Notes: generated from the sequence alone by a model not told the origin. 64,000 bases of DNA from Enterobacteriaceae endosymbiont of Macroplea appendiculata (GCF_012571605.1 NZ_CP046220.1:188318-252317); one strand, 5' to 3'; numbered from the stretch's first letter, positions 42,470-52,972 are shown. Program-made: numbers and translations.

Positions 42470-43621
42470 TAATATATTTTTCATAATATTATAATAAATT
42501 TTATATAATGTATATATATCGTCAATATGTGTACATTCGTCTATTTTATGAATAGTAGAATTAATTAAACCTAATTCTACTATTTGTGCACCAGTAGCTA
42601 TAATAAATCTGCCATCAGAAATACCACCATCATTTATAATAGTAGGTATCACATTATTAACTGTTGCAATACTTTTTTTAACAATACTAATTAATTGTGT
42701 TTTTTGATCATAGACAGTATTACTTATAAATGGTTTGCCAATTAAATCCCAATCAAATTGATATTTAAAAATATTATATTTCTTAAGAATTAAATGTAAT
42801 CTATCTAAAAAAATATTATAGTGCATAGTATGCATATATCTAAAATTAATTTGTAAAATAATATGATTAGGAATTACATTAGTATTGTTTTGTATAGAAG
42901 ATATAAAATTAGTAATCTGCATACTTGTATTAATGGAATCTTTATTTTTTGGTTCCCACGTAATATTTAATAATTCATATAAAAAAGGTATTACTGTATG
43001 AATTGGATTTATAGCTAATTTATGGTAAGCCACATGACCCTGTATACCATAAATTTTTAAAGTAATATTTAAAGAACCTCTTCTGCCATTTTTAATATTA
43101 TCACCAATTATTTGGTAACTTGTTGGTTCACCTAATATACAATAATTTATTTGTTCTTTTTTTTTTATTAAACGATTAATTACTTGTTTAGTGCCATCTT
43201 GTGCCGCACCTTCCTCATCAGAAGTAATTAAAAAAGCTATTTTACCATGATGTTGGTTATATTTTTGTATAAAAGATTTAGCTGCAAAAACCATTGCAGC
43301 TAACGCACCTTTCATATCACATGTACCTCTACCATACATGATATTATTATGAATAATTCCCTCAAAAGGCGGATATTTCCATAAAGAGATATCTCCAGGA
43401 GTAACAATATCTGTATGTCCTGCAAAAACTAATGTTGGTGTAATATTATCATTAGTATGATAAGCCCAAAAATTACTTGTTTGATTAATATTCATTAAAT
43501 CAATTTTAAAATTTAATTTTTGCAAAAAAGAAATTAATATTTTTTGGCAACCGTAATCTTTAGGACTAATAGATGGACATTGAATTAAACTTTTTGTAAA
43601 TTCTATAATTTTTTTAAACAT
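42464..43621 (-). CDS. dapE: Succinyl-diaminopimelate desuccinylase
   Basis: Dinuclear zinc hydrolase that removes succinate from N-succinyl-LL-diaminopimelate in the lysine/DAP route. The 385 residues (E. coli 375) carry the M20-family metal ligands in FAGHTDIVTPGD, YGRGTCDMKGALAAM and TSDEEGAAQDGTK, with LGEPTS after them. It confirms use of the succinylase branch, which needs succinyl-CoA for DapD. The 3' end overlaps the GH28 gene by 6 bases. It lies 65 bases downstream of lon, with a strong hairpin in between. Confidence 0.96.
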   Translation of the reverse strand: MFKKIIEFTKSLIQCPSISPKDYGCQKILISFLQKLNFKIDLMNINQTSNFWAYHTNDNITPTLVFAGHTDIVTPGDISLWKYPPFEGIIHNNIMYGRGTCDMKGALAAMVFAAKSFIQKYNQHHGKIAFLITSDEEGAAQDGTKQVINRLIKKKEQINYCILGEPTSYQIIGDNIKNGRRGSLNITLKIYGIQGHVAYHKLAINPIHTVIPFLYELLNITWEPKNKDSINTSMQITNFISSIQNNTNVIPNHIILQINFRYMHTMHYNIFLDRLHLILKKYNIFKYQFDWDLIGKPFISNTVYDQKTQLISIVKKSIATVNNVIPTIINDGGISDGRFIIATGAQIVELGLINSTIHKIDECTHIDDIYTLYKIYYNIMKNILL

Positions 43622-43650
43622 ATGTTATAATTTGATTAGTTATATCAATA

Positions 43651-43686
43651 TTATTTTTTATGAAGTATTTTTTGCATAAAAAATAA
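43651..43686 (-). terminator. Stem-loop directly after the lon stop
   Basis: TTATTTTTTATG (43651-43662) and CATAAAAAATAA (43675-43686) form a perfect 12-bp stem with a 12-base loop, touching the lon stop codon at 43687 and ending 29 bases before the dapE start. It could end the clpP-clpX-lon transcript or protect its 3' end. The stem is almost all A-T and there is no following T run, so termination strength is uncertain. Confidence 0.45.
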
Positions 43687-46020
43687 CTAATTTATTTTTT
43701 TTAATAAAGATAATTTCCATACTTCTTCAATATTTTTTACAGGATATATTTTTAAAGCAGTTATAATATTTTTAGGAATATTTTCTAGATCTCTTTTATT
43801 TTGATATGGTATTAATACTATGTCTACACCACCTCTATGTGCAGCTAATAATTTTTCTTTTAAACCGCCAATAGGTAACACTTGACCTCTTAAAGTAATT
43901 TCACCAGTCATGGCAATATTAGCTTTTACAGGTGAATTACTTAAGCTAGATACCAAAGCAGTACAGATAGCTATGCCCGCACTAGGACCATCTTTAGGTG
44001 TAGCTCCTTCAGGAACATGAACATGTATATCAGTAGTTTTATAAAATTCATTATTAATATCTAATTTTTTTGTACGAGCTCTCACAACAGTTAAAGCAGC
44101 TTGGATAGATTCTTGCATAACTTCACCTAAAGATCCAGTATATGTTAATTTTCCTTTACCAGGAATACATGCTGTTTCAATAGTTAATAAATCTCCTCCA
44201 GATTCTGTCCAAGCTAAACCAATAACTTGACCAATACGATTAATATTTTCTGCTTTCCCATAATCATATTTTTTTACACCTAAATATTGTTTTAAGTTTT
44301 TTTTGTTTATTTCAATGAATTTAGTATTTTGATCTATTAAAATAGTTTTAACAGCTTTTCTACATAAAGACGATAATTCTCGTTCTAAATTTCTTACACC
44401 TGCTTCTCTAGTGTAATATCGAATAATATCCAAAATAGTATCTTGTTGTATAATTAGTTCTTGTTTTTTTAAAGCATTACGATAAAATTGCTTAGGTAAT
44501 AAATATTTTGTCGCAATATTTAATTTTTCATCTTCAGTATATCCAGAAAGTTTAATTACTTCCATTCTATCTAATAATGGTAACGGTATATTAGTAACAG
44601 AATTTGAAGTAGCAACAAACATAATATCAGATAGATCATAATCTATTTCTAAATAATGATCATTAAAAGACATGTTTTGTTCTGGATCTAATACTTCTAA
44701 TAATGCTGAAGAAGGATCACCACGCATATCATATGCAATTTTATCAATTTCATCTAATAAAAATAATGGATTTTTTACTCCTGAACGTGTAATTTTTTGT
44801 ATAATTTTACCTGGCATAGAACCAATATATGTTCTTCTATGACCTCTAATTTCACCTTCATCACGAATACCACCTAAAGCCATTCTAATAAATTTTCTAC
44901 CTGTTGTACTTGCAATAGATTTACCTAAAGATGTTTTACCAACCCCAGGTGGTCCAACAAAACATAAAATTGGTCCTTTAATTTTGTTCGATCTATTATG
45001 TACTGCTAAATATTCTAAAATACGTTCTTTTACATGTTCTAAACCAAAATGATCTTGATCTAATGTAATTTTAGCTTTATATAGATCTTTTTTTAATCTA
45101 CTTTTTTGAAACCAAGGTATTTGAATCATCCATTCAATATATCCTCGTACAACTGTCGCTTCTGCAGACATTGAGGACATCATACGTAATTTATGTAATT
45201 CAGAATATGTTTTTTCTTTTGCATCTTTTGGCATTTTAGCTATTTCTATTTTTTTTTTTAAAATATCATTTTCATCAGGATGCACATCCATTTCACCTAG
45301 TTCTTTTTGTATAGCTTTTATCTGTTCATTTAAATAATATTCTCTTTGACTCTTTTCCATTTGTTGTTTAACTCTATTACGAATTTTTTTTTCAACTTGT
45401 AAAAGATCAATTTCAGATTCCATAATTGCCATCAGATATTCTAACCTTTCACGAATATTAAACATTTCTAATATTAATTGTTTATCAGATAATTTTAAAG
45501 GCATATGAGAAGCTATAGTATCAGATAATTTATCTACATGATGAATATTATTTAAAGAAGATAAAACTTCAGGTGGAATTTTTTTATTTAATTTAATATA
45601 TCCTTCAAATTGATGCACAGCAGTACGTATTAAAACTTTTTGTTCTTTAGGTTCAATTTTAGGAGAGTTAATATATATAATTTGTGCTGTAAAATATTCT
45701 CCATTATCTGATAAAATATCAATTTGAGCTCTTTGTATTCCTTCCACTAATATTTTTAATGTACCATCAGGTAATTTTAACATTTGTAATATTGATGTTA
45801 CTGTACCAATTGTAAATAAATCATTAATATCAGGGTTATCTTTTGCAGCATTCTTTTGTGCTACAAGCATAACTTTTTTATTATTTTTCATTACTGCTTC
45901 TAAACAACGTATAGATTTTTCTCTACCAATAAATAAAGGAATTACCATATGAGGATATACTACAACATCACGCAATGGTAATACAGGCATTACAATAGGT
46001 TCTGAATGATTAACATCCAT
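43687..46020 (-). CDS. lon: ATP-dependent protease Lon
   Basis: Cytoplasmic AAA+ serine protease for damaged and regulatory proteins. The 777 residues (E. coli 784) contain the N-terminal substrate domain (VLPLRDVVVYPHMVIPLF), Walker A GPPGVGKTSLGKSIA, Walker B FLLDEIDKI, and the catalytic Ser-Lys dyad in PKDGPSAGIAICTAL and IGGLKEKLLAAHRGG. It lies 40 bases after clpX in the conserved clpP-clpX-lon order. Confidence 0.98.
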   Translation of the reverse strand: MDVNHSEPIVMPVLPLRDVVVYPHMVIPLFIGREKSIRCLEAVMKNNKKVMLVAQKNAAKDNPDINDLFTIGTVTSILQMLKLPDGTLKILVEGIQRAQIDILSDNGEYFTAQIIYINSPKIEPKEQKVLIRTAVHQFEGYIKLNKKIPPEVLSSLNNIHHVDKLSDTIASHMPLKLSDKQLILEMFNIRERLEYLMAIMESEIDLLQVEKKIRNRVKQQMEKSQREYYLNEQIKAIQKELGEMDVHPDENDILKKKIEIAKMPKDAKEKTYSELHKLRMMSSMSAEATVVRGYIEWMIQIPWFQKSRLKKDLYKAKITLDQDHFGLEHVKERILEYLAVHNRSNKIKGPILCFVGPPGVGKTSLGKSIASTTGRKFIRMALGGIRDEGEIRGHRRTYIGSMPGKIIQKITRSGVKNPLFLLDEIDKIAYDMRGDPSSALLEVLDPEQNMSFNDHYLEIDYDLSDIMFVATSNSVTNIPLPLLDRMEVIKLSGYTEDEKLNIATKYLLPKQFYRNALKKQELIIQQDTILDIIRYYTREAGVRNLERELSSLCRKAVKTILIDQNTKFIEINKKNLKQYLGVKKYDYGKAENINRIGQVIGLAWTESGGDLLTIETACIPGKGKLTYTGSLGEVMQESIQAALTVVRARTKKLDINNEFYKTTDIHVHVPEGATPKDGPSAGIAICTALVSSLSNSPVKANIAMTGEITLRGQVLPIGGLKEKLLAAHRGGVDIVLIPYQNKRDLENIPKNIITALKIYPVKNIEEVWKLSLLKKIN

Positions 46021-46060
46021 AAAACAACCCTCTTTTATTGTTAAAACAATTGTTCATTAT

Positions 46061-47326
46061 TTATACTTTATTAATAACATTCTTTTTATATTCTATAATT
46101 GGTTCAGATAAGTTTTTCACAACTTCATAAGTAATACTGATTTTATAAACATTAGATAATGAAGGTATATTATACATAATATCTAGTAATACTTTTTCCA
46201 TAATAGTTTTTAACCCTCTTGCTCCTGTATTTAAAATAAGAGCTTGTCGTACTATTTCTTGTAGTGCTTTTATATCGAACATTATATCAACGTTATCATA
46301 TTTAAATAACTGTTGATATTGTTTTATTAAAGCATTATGTGGTTCAGTTAAAACTTGCATTAATCCTTTACTATCTAACGCATCTAAAGTTACTATAATA
46401 GGCAAACGACCGATAAATTCTGGTATTAGACCAAATTTTATTAAATCTGTGGTATTAATTTGCTTATTCATATTATTAGTTTGATGATTTATATGTTTAT
46501 TTTGTTTTTTTATATTAAAACCAATACTATGATTAATTAAATTTAATCTATTAGTAATAATTCTATCTAAACCATAAAACGAACCAGCACAAATAAATAA
46601 AATGTTATTTGTATTAATTTGTATAAAGTCTTGTTGTGGATGTTTTCTACCTCCTTGAGGCGGTACAGATACTACAGAACCTTCAATCAGTTTTAATAAA
46701 GCTTGTTGAACACCTTCACCAGATACATCTCTTGTGATGGAAACATTTTCAGATTTTTTAGCAATTTTATCAATTTCATCTATATAAATAATACCTTTCT
46801 CTGTATTTTCAATATTATAATTAGCATTTTGTAATAGTTTTTGCAAAATATTTTCTACATCCTCACCAACATATCCTGCTTCTGTAAGAGCAGTAGCATC
46901 AGTAATTACAAATGGTACATTTAATATACGTGCTAATATTTTTGCTAATAATGTTTTACCACTACCAGTTGGTCCTACGAGTAAAATATTACTTTTTTCA
47001 ATTTCAATATCATTATTATGTTTTTTATCATATAAACGTAATCTTTTATAATGATTATAAATAGCTACAGCTAAAGTTTTTTTGGCATTATCTTGATTAA
47101 TAACATATTTATTTAAATAATTAAAAATATTTTGGGGTTTTAATAATACATCATCATACATATTATTATTATTTTTTGTTTTATTAAAAATATTATTACA
47201 TAATAATATACATTGTTTACAAATATATGCTTTATGACCTGATACTAATTTACCAATTTCATTTTGAAATTTACCACAAAAAGAACAACATAAAATTTTA
47301 TTTAAATTATCCTTTTTATTTGTCAT
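46061..47326 (-). CDS. clpX: ClpXP unfoldase ClpX
   Basis: AAA+ hexamer that unfolds proteins into ClpP. Visible are the zinc-binding domain ([18 protein letters not shown], then two more Cys), Walker [16 protein letters not shown], Walker [14 protein letters not shown], the pore motif [12 protein letters not shown] and the IGF loop that docks on ClpP ([10 protein letters not shown]). A GTG at 47329 could start one codon earlier, but the ATG at 47326 has AGAGG seven bases upstream and is preferred; 421 residues (E. coli 424). Confidence 0.97.
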   Translation of the reverse strand: MTNKKDNLNKILCCSFCGKFQNEIGKLVSGHKAYICKQCILLCNNIFNKTKNNNNMYDDVLLKPQNIFNYLNKYVINQDNAKKTLAVAIYNHYKRLRLYDKKHNNDIEIEKSNILLVGPTGSGKTLLAKILARILNVPFVITDATALTEAGYVGEDVENILQKLLQNANYNIENTEKGIIYIDEIDKIAKKSENVSITRDVSGEGVQQALLKLIEGSVVSVPPQGGRKHPQQDFIQINTNNILFICAGSFYGLDRIITNRLNLINHSIGFNIKKQNKHINHQTNNMNKQINTTDLIKFGLIPEFIGRLPIIVTLDALDSKGLMQVLTEPHNALIKQYQQLFKYDNVDIMFDIKALQEIVRQALILNTGARGLKTIMEKVLLDIMYNIPSLSNVYKISITYEVVKNLSEPIIEYKKNVINKV

Positions 47327-47357
47327 CACATAACCTCTATTTATATATTAAATACAA

Positions 47358-47993
47358 TTATCGAATTTTTTCATGAGAAGATATAATATCATCTATTAAG
47401 CCATATTGCATTGCTTCCTTAGAAGTTAAAAATCTATCTCTTTCTGTATCTTGTTCAATAGTAGAAATATTTTGTCCTGTATGTAATGATAATAATATAT
47501 TTATATGTTTCTTAATTCTTAAAATTTCTTGAGTATATATTTCTATATCTGTTGCTTGTCCTTGATAACCACCTAATGGTTGATGTATCATGATTCGTGA
47601 ATTAGGTAAACCAAAACGTTTTTTTTTTGCACCAGCAGCTAATAAAAATGCTGCCATAGAACAAGCTTGTCCAATACAAATAGTATTAATATCTGGTTTA
47701 ACAAGTTGCATTGTATCATAAATGGATAATCCTGATGTAATAATACCTCCTGGACTATTTATATAAAGATAAATATCTTTATGACGATTGACAGATTCTA
47801 AAAATAATATTTGTGCTATAATTAGATTAGACATTCTATCTTCTATAGAACCTGTTAAAAAAATAATTCTTTCTTTTAATAATTTGGAAAAAATATCATA
47901 AGAACGTTCACCACGACTATTCTGTTCTATAACCATAGGAACGTAATTATAATAATTAGGTATATTATTTATATTGTTATTATTGTTATACAT
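47358..47993 (-). CDS. clpP: ATP-dependent Clp protease proteolytic subunit
   Basis: Tetradecameric serine protease. The 211 residues (E. coli 207) have the catalytic Ser in [14 protein letters not shown], the His in [13 protein letters not shown] and the Asp near TERDRFLTS. The N-terminal propeptide is low-complexity Asn/Tyr, before the conserved [17 protein letters not shown]. clpX follows after 31 bases. Trigger factor, upstream in E. coli, has been lost. Confidence 0.97.
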   Translation of the reverse strand: MYNNNNNINNIPNYYNYVPMVIEQNSRGERSYDIFSKLLKERIIFLTGSIEDRMSNLIIAQILFLESVNRHKDIYLYINSPGGIITSGLSIYDTMQLVKPDINTICIGQACSMAAFLLAAGAKKKRFGLPNSRIMIHQPLGGYQGQATDIEIYTQEILRIKKHINILLSLHTGQNISTIEQDTERDRFLTSKEAMQYGLIDDIISSHEKIR

Positions 47994-48580
47994 TGTATAT
48001 ATCCTATTAATTTCTATATTATTATGTATAAATTATAATCATTATATAGAATGTTAATATAATTAGTGATTTAAACTATGCATATATTTATATATATATA
48101 AATTATTATCTAACCATGTCTAAAAAGTTTTATTATTGTATATAAAAAACAACATATCTAACATAAAAATTTGTTATATGCATACAATATGTTAAACATT
48201 TTTGTATGATATATCATACTGACCTAAAATATAAAATTTGGTATATTAATGTTGTAGTGAAATACTAATATACTATTTTATAACTTAATTAAATTTTAAC
48301 ATATATATAATATTTACATAAAATACATGTTTTAATATTTATATAATAAATGCTTATCAATAAAATGATTAGATAAATGTTTAATATATAAAATGAAAAT
48401 ATTATTCATATTTTATAATATATACAATAGTTTTATCTAAATCATGTGTATTAATATTATTTATTCAATAATAGTCATCATTTTTAATAAAAAATTATGA
48501 TTAATAATGATATTATTAATAAACTGATATTATTAAATATAATAATATTATATATTTAAATGTTGATTTTATTAATAATA
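47994..48580. other. Empty stretch at the place of tig
   Basis: About 590 bases between clpP and bolA, where enterobacteria carry tig (trigger factor, about 1.3 kb). No reading frame or RNA gene is visible. A perfect 16-base palindrome (48204-48219, GTATGATATATCATAC) lies inside; it may be an operator, but palindromes of A and T are common here. The clpP promoter must lie in this stretch. Confidence 0.55.
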
Positions 48581-48859
48581 TTACAGACATTCAACATTCT
48601 TATCGTGAATAATATTATTCCATTCTATGACTGAATATGTATTTAATGATATAGCATGTATTTGCTGCATGATGTTTTTAGTTAGTATTTTATAAATTAA
48701 ACGATGTCTTTGTATTAAATTTTGTGTTGTAAAATGTTCACATACAATAGTAATTTGTAAATGTGTAATTATATTATGATCATTGCTATTATTTTTAATA
48801 TTAAGAAATATAGGATTTAATGCAATTTTTATTTTTTTTTCTATTGTTTTAATAATCAT
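48581..48859 (-). CDS. bolA: BolA family protein
   Basis: Small protein that works with monothiol glutaredoxins in Fe-S cluster handling and, in E. coli, affects morphology and transcription. The 92 residues (E. coli 105) align over their length. The signature NLIQRHRLIYKIL is present, and HAISLNTYSVIEW matches HALALHTYTIKEW. The conserved histidine of the RHR motif is kept. The C-terminal tail is shorter. Position upstream of clpPX-lon is as in E. coli, with tig removed. Confidence 0.88.
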   Translation of the reverse strand: MIIKTIEKKIKIALNPIFLNIKNNSNDHNIITHLQITIVCEHFTTQNLIQRHRLIYKILTKNIMQQIHAISLNTYSVIEWNNIIHDKNVECL

Positions 48860-48920
48860 ATAGTGATAGTAATTTTCAAATTTAGTTTTTTAAATAATTA
48901 TCTAGATATCATTACACATA

Positions 48921-49694
48921 TTATGTAATTTGGTTTTTTGATAAAAATATTTTCAATATATTTGCATGTGCCGCTAAAATATTTTTTGAATGTTTATCAT
49001 AACAATGACCTATTAAGTTAGTTATTAAACCCCCAGATTCTTTTATAAGTAGCTCACCAGCTAAAAAATAATAAAAATGTGATATATTATCATATATATA
49101 GCAATTAATTTTATTTGCAGATAAGTATGCTAAGTCTAAAGCAATAGAACCACACATACGTAACGCAATAGTTTTTTCAATAAATATTTTCATGATATTA
49201 ATATATTGATTGTTTATTAAATAATTTGTATTTACAGTAATAAATAATGTAGAATTATAAATTTTGTCATTACAACGTAATTTATAACCATTTAATTGAG
49301 TATTTTGTCCTCTAATAGCTGTAAATAAATCATTTCTTAGTGGATCATATACTAAAGATATTTCTGTCTTTCCTTTTATTAAAATTACTATAGATGTACA
49401 AAAATGTGGAAATTTTTTAATAAAATTATCTATACCATCTAAAGGATTAATAATCCATATAGTTTGTTGCCATTGTAATATTAATAATTCTTTTTTATAC
49501 TTAATGCTAAATGATTGATGATATGTATTCTGTAAAGTACGAATAATCATTCTACTAATCATAAATATCATTTTTTTTATAATAAAATTATAATCTTCAT
49601 CATTAAAATACTGTTTTTGTTTTTCATAATATGTTAAAATTATATCTCCTATTTGACGTGCTATACGTATAGCAACATTTAACATTGGACGCAT
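48921..49694 (-). CDS. suhB: SuhB-like protein, inositol monophosphatase site lost
   Basis: The 257 residues (E. coli SuhB 267) align from MRPMLNVAIRIARQ to the end, with PHFCTSIVILIKGKTEISLVYDPLRNDL almost identical in pattern. Three of the four magnesium ligands of the phosphatase are changed. The Glu of ITEESGE is replaced by Lys 65, the first Asp of IDPLDG by Asn 83 (INPLDG), and the Asp of PWDFAAGE by Tyr 209 (FYYFLAGE). The second Asp of the pair (86) remains. The enzyme is almost certainly inactive. E. coli SuhB has a separate, non-enzymatic role in ribosomal RNA transcription with the Nus factors, which is a good reason for keeping it. It is divergent from the Nfu gene. Confidence 0.88.
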   Translation of the reverse strand: MRPMLNVAIRIARQIGDIILTYYEKQKQYFNDEDYNFIIKKMIFMISRMIIRTLQNTYHQSFSIKYKKELLILQWQQTIWIINPLDGIDNFIKKFPHFCTSIVILIKGKTEISLVYDPLRNDLFTAIRGQNTQLNGYKLRCNDKIYNSTLFITVNTNYLINNQYINIMKIFIEKTIALRMCGSIALDLAYLSANKINCYIYDNISHFYYFLAGELLIKESGGLITNLIGHCYDKHSKNILAAHANILKIFLSKNQIT

Positions 49695-49855
49695 ATTTTA
49701 TTTTCTCATGAGTTATGTTTATAATAAAAAAAGATATATTATTAAAATAATATGTCTACTATACATACAATATATATTATAAAAAAATAATGATTTTATA
49801 TAATATAAATATAACCGTTTTTAAAGTAAAAATATACCATATAATTAACATTATC

Positions 49856-50155
49856 ATGAATAAAAAAATAGAACAAAATACTGATATAAAAAAATTAGAA
49901 AAAAAAATTAGATCTTATATTATAAATATTATTAATCCTATATTATTAAAACATGGTGGTTCTTTACAATTAAAAACTGTAACAATAGAAAAAATTGCTT
50001 TAGTAAAATTTATTGGTGGTTGTCAAGGTTGTGCAATGAGTCAACATACTTTGAATAATTGGATTGTAAAAGAACTATTAAATAATTTTACAGAACTAAC
50101 CAATGTTCAAGATATTACTATGCATGATATACATCATTTTACATATTATAAATAA
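49856..50155 (+). CDS. nfuA: NifU-like Fe-S carrier domain (C-terminal half of NfuA)
   Basis: A 99-residue protein consisting of the Nfu domain alone. The cluster-binding CxxC is in FIGGCQGCAMSQHTL, preceded by INPILLKHGGSLQLK, which matches the C-terminal domain of E. coli NfuA (191 residues). The N-terminal A-type-like domain of NfuA is missing. The frame opens at 49790, but the first 22 residues have no family match, and the ATG at 49856 (MNKKIEQNTD) gives a natural domain start. NfuA delivers [4Fe-4S] clusters to targets such as lipoyl synthase and aconitase. Lipoylation is needed by both E2 proteins here. The symbol is used for homology; it could also be called a generic nfu. Confidence 0.85.
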   Translation: MNKKIEQNTDIKKLEKKIRSYIINIINPILLKHGGSLQLKTVTIEKIALVKFIGGCQGCAMSQHTLNNWIVKELLNNFTELTNVQDITMHDIHHFTYYK

Positions 50156-50302
50156 ATAAATTTATTAAATAACCAATATTATGATATGTTGTTTTATTAA
50201 AAAATTATTAATAATATATATAATGGTATCCCATGCATAACGATCCATATACAATATAAATATTTAATATTATTTATTTAAGACATATAAGGAATCATAT
50301 TT

Positions 50303-51199
50303 ATGCCTGTCATAGTACCACAACATCTACCAGTTATGAAAAATTTTTTAAAGAAAAATTTATTAATTTTTTCTAATATACAAAATAATATTCTACAAAA
50401 ATATTCATCATGTAAAATAATTAATATTGTTTTATTAAATTTAATGTATGATAAAATAGATACAGAAAATCAAATAATTAAAATACTATCACAATCTTCA
50501 TCTCTTATAAAATTAACGTTATTAAACATTGATCATATATCCTCAAATAATATAAATACTAATATACATATAAAAAAATTTTATACTACACTAAATAAAA
50601 TATTTAATAAATATTATGATGGTTTAATTATTACTGGAGCACCATTAGGACTAATAAAGTTTACAGATGTAAGATATTGGGATGAATTTGTTCGTGTGAT
50701 ATATTGGTCATTAAACCATGTAAAATCTGTTTTATCTATTTGTTGGTCTGTACAAGCTATTTTATATATTTTATATCATATACCTAAAAATACGAATTAT
50801 AAAAAAATAATAGGTGTATTTAAACACCAAATATCAAATAAACAGCATTATTTAGTACAAGGTTTTGATGATTATTTTTTCGTACCTCATTCACGATATG
50901 CTAATTTTTCTATTAATTTTATAAAACAATACAAATATTTTGATATTATATCATATTCTAAAAAATCTGGTGTGTATATATTTACAGATTATAAATATAT
51001 ATTTGTTACAGGACATCCAGAATATGATCGTTATACTCTTGCAAAAGAATATAAGTATTATATTAAAAAAAATATATCTATCGATATTCCTTATCATTAT
51101 TTTATAAACAATAATATTACATTAAAACCTGTTAATAGATGGAAAAGTCATGGATATTTATTATTTATGAATTGGATTTCTAATTTAATACAAATTTAA
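50303..51199 (+). CDS. metA: Homoserine O-succinyltransferase
   Basis: First committed step of methionine synthesis, succinyl transfer from succinyl-CoA to homoserine. The 298 residues (E. coli 309) align throughout: MPVIVPQHLPV at the start, ITGAPLGLIKF, the catalytic Cys in SICWSVQAILYILY, SRYANF, and the His and Glu in FVTGHPEYD. The last dozen residues of the E. coli protein are missing after LFMNWISNLIQI. AAGGA lies upstream of the ATG. Its donor would come from the SucAB-Lpd complex. Confidence 0.95.
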   Translation: MPVIVPQHLPVMKNFLKKNLLIFSNIQNNILQKYSSCKIINIVLLNLMYDKIDTENQIIKILSQSSSLIKLTLLNIDHISSNNINTNIHIKKFYTTLNKIFNKYYDGLIITGAPLGLIKFTDVRYWDEFVRVIYWSLNHVKSVLSICWSVQAILYILYHIPKNTNYKKIIGVFKHQISNKQHYLVQGFDDYFFVPHSRYANFSINFIKQYKYFDIISYSKKSGVYIFTDYKYIFVTGHPEYDRYTLAKEYKYYIKKNISIDIPYHYFINNNITLKPVNRWKSHGYLLFMNWISNLIQI

Positions 51200-51262
51200 T
51201 TACATATAATATGTTTATTCATTATATTATATTTAATAAATATAGGATAAAAGGAATGTATT

Positions 51263-52972
51263 TTGTTAGCTGATAAATATTTATTTTGTACCATTAAAAA
51301 AAAAGATATAAAACATTTAAATAGTCATATTCTTATGTTGGAAGCAGGAATTATTAAAAAACTATCTTCTGGAATTTATTATTGGTTACCTACAGGTTTA
51401 AAAATTATAAAAAATATAAATAACATTATAAGAAAATCTATGGATTTAGTTAATGCAATAGAGATATCAATACCTATATTACAGCCTATCAATATTTGGT
51501 TACAAAGTGGTCGTAACCTTGATTACGGTATGGAATTATTTAAAATTATAGATAGAAAAAAAAATATTTTTATATTAAGCCCAACTAATGAAGAAGCAAT
51601 AACATATTGTGTGTTAAATATAATTAAATCTTACAAAGATTTACCAATACATTTATATCAAATACAAACAAAATTTAGAGATGAGATTAGACCTAGATTA
51701 GGTAGTGTACGCGCAAAAGAATTTATTATGAAAGATAGTTATTCTTTTCATTTAAACAAAAATTGTTTACAACAAACATATAATAATATGTTGCATACCT
51801 ATAAAAAAATTTTTAATTATATGAAATTAGATTATGTAACGGTTATAGCTGATAATAATATTATTGGCGGTACTATTTCACATGAGTTTCATTTGTTTTC
51901 TGAACATGGAGAAAATTGTATAGTACATACTTCTAAATATGATTATATTGCTAACATAGAATATGCTACATACTTATTACCACAAAAAAAAAATATTAAC
52001 GCAAAAAAAATCTTAGAAAAACAAATTATCACTAGCACAAAAAAAATATTAGATATATGTAAAGATAATAATATATCAACAAAAAAAATTATTAATACTT
52101 TTATTATTAAAAATAATAATAAAGAAAACTCTTTTGTTATGATTTTAATTCGTTATGGTTATAAATTTAATATAAATAAATTTATTAAACAAAATCCATT
52201 ATTTATATCATGTAAAATGTTATCAGAAATAGAGATTAAAAATATTTTTCATATACATAATATTAATTCTTTAGGACCTTATAATATAAATATTCCTATC
52301 ATTGCAGATTATTCAGTAATTAATATGTATAATTTTATTATTGGTATTAATAATAACCAATATTATATTAATGCTAATTGGAATATAGATTTAATATTAC
52401 CAAATAATATTCAAGATATTAGATATATTACTTATCATGATTTAGCTCCTAATGGTAATAAATTAATCATTACAAAAAGTATCGAAATAGCACATATTTT
52501 CCAATTAGATACAAAATATTCTGAAGCAATGAATTTATATATTTATGATATGTATGGGTTAAAACAATATCTATATATGGGCTGTTATGGAATTGGTATT
52601 ACTCGTATAATGGCTGCTATTATAGAACAGCACCATGATAAACATGGTATTATTTGGCCTACTACTACTTTAGCACCATTTAAAATAGCTATTATTCCTA
52701 TTAATATGCATAATAATGATGCTATTAAAAATATTGCTTATACTTTATATAAAAAATTTTTAAAACATCAATTAGAAATATTATTAGATAATAGACTAAT
52801 TAGTTTCGGGAAAATGTTAACTGATATGGATCTGATCGGTATACCACATATAATTATTATTAGTGCTAAACATTTAAAAAATCATAATATAGAATATAAA
52901 TCTAGAAATACTAATACTAAAATAATTTTATCTATAAAAAATATTGTTTCATATATTATAAATCAAGAATAA
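51263..52972 (+). CDS. proS: Prolyl-tRNA synthetase, bacterial type
   Basis: Charges tRNA-Pro. The 569 residues match E. coli (572), including the editing insertion between class II motifs 2 and 3 (about residues 225-400) that defines the bacterial form. Visible are GIYYWLPTG, LSPTNEEAITYCV, KFRDEIRPRLGSVRAKEF and MGCYGIGITRIMAAIIEQ. Translation must start at TTG (51263): the nearby ATG at 51256 is out of frame and hits a stop. AAGGA lies seven bases upstream of the TTG. The stop codon abuts the stop codon of convergent tilS with no base between. Confidence 0.95.
   Translation: MLADKYLFCTIKKKDIKHLNSHILMLEAGIIKKLSSGIYYWLPTGLKIIKNINNIIRKSMDLVNAIEISIPILQPINIWLQSGRNLDYGMELFKIIDRKKNIFILSPTNEEAITYCVLNIIKSYKDLPIHLYQIQTKFRDEIRPRLGSVRAKEFIMKDSYSFHLNKNCLQQTYNNMLHTYKKIFNYMKLDYVTVIADNNIIGGTISHEFHLFSEHGENCIVHTSKYDYIANIEYATYLLPQKKNINAKKILEKQIITSTKKILDICKDNNISTKKIINTFIIKNNNKENSFVMILIRYGYKFNINKFIKQNPLFISCKMLSEIEIKNIFHIHNINSLGPYNINIPIIADYSVINMYNFIIGINNNQYYINANWNIDLILPNNIQDIRYITYHDLAPNGNKLIITKSIEIAHIFQLDTKYSEAMNLYIYDMYGLKQYLYMGCYGIGITRIMAAIIEQHHDKHGIIWPTTTLAPFKIAIIPINMHNNDAIKNIAYTLYKKFLKHQLEILLDNRLISFGKMLTDMDLIGIPHIIIISAKHLKNHNIEYKSRNTNTKIILSIKNIVSYIINQE

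Noticed and set aside
48204-48219. 16-base palindrome GTATGATATATCATAC as an operator
   Set aside because: Single copy seen, no known regulator matches, and AT palindromes are common in this sequence; mentioned only in the gap description.
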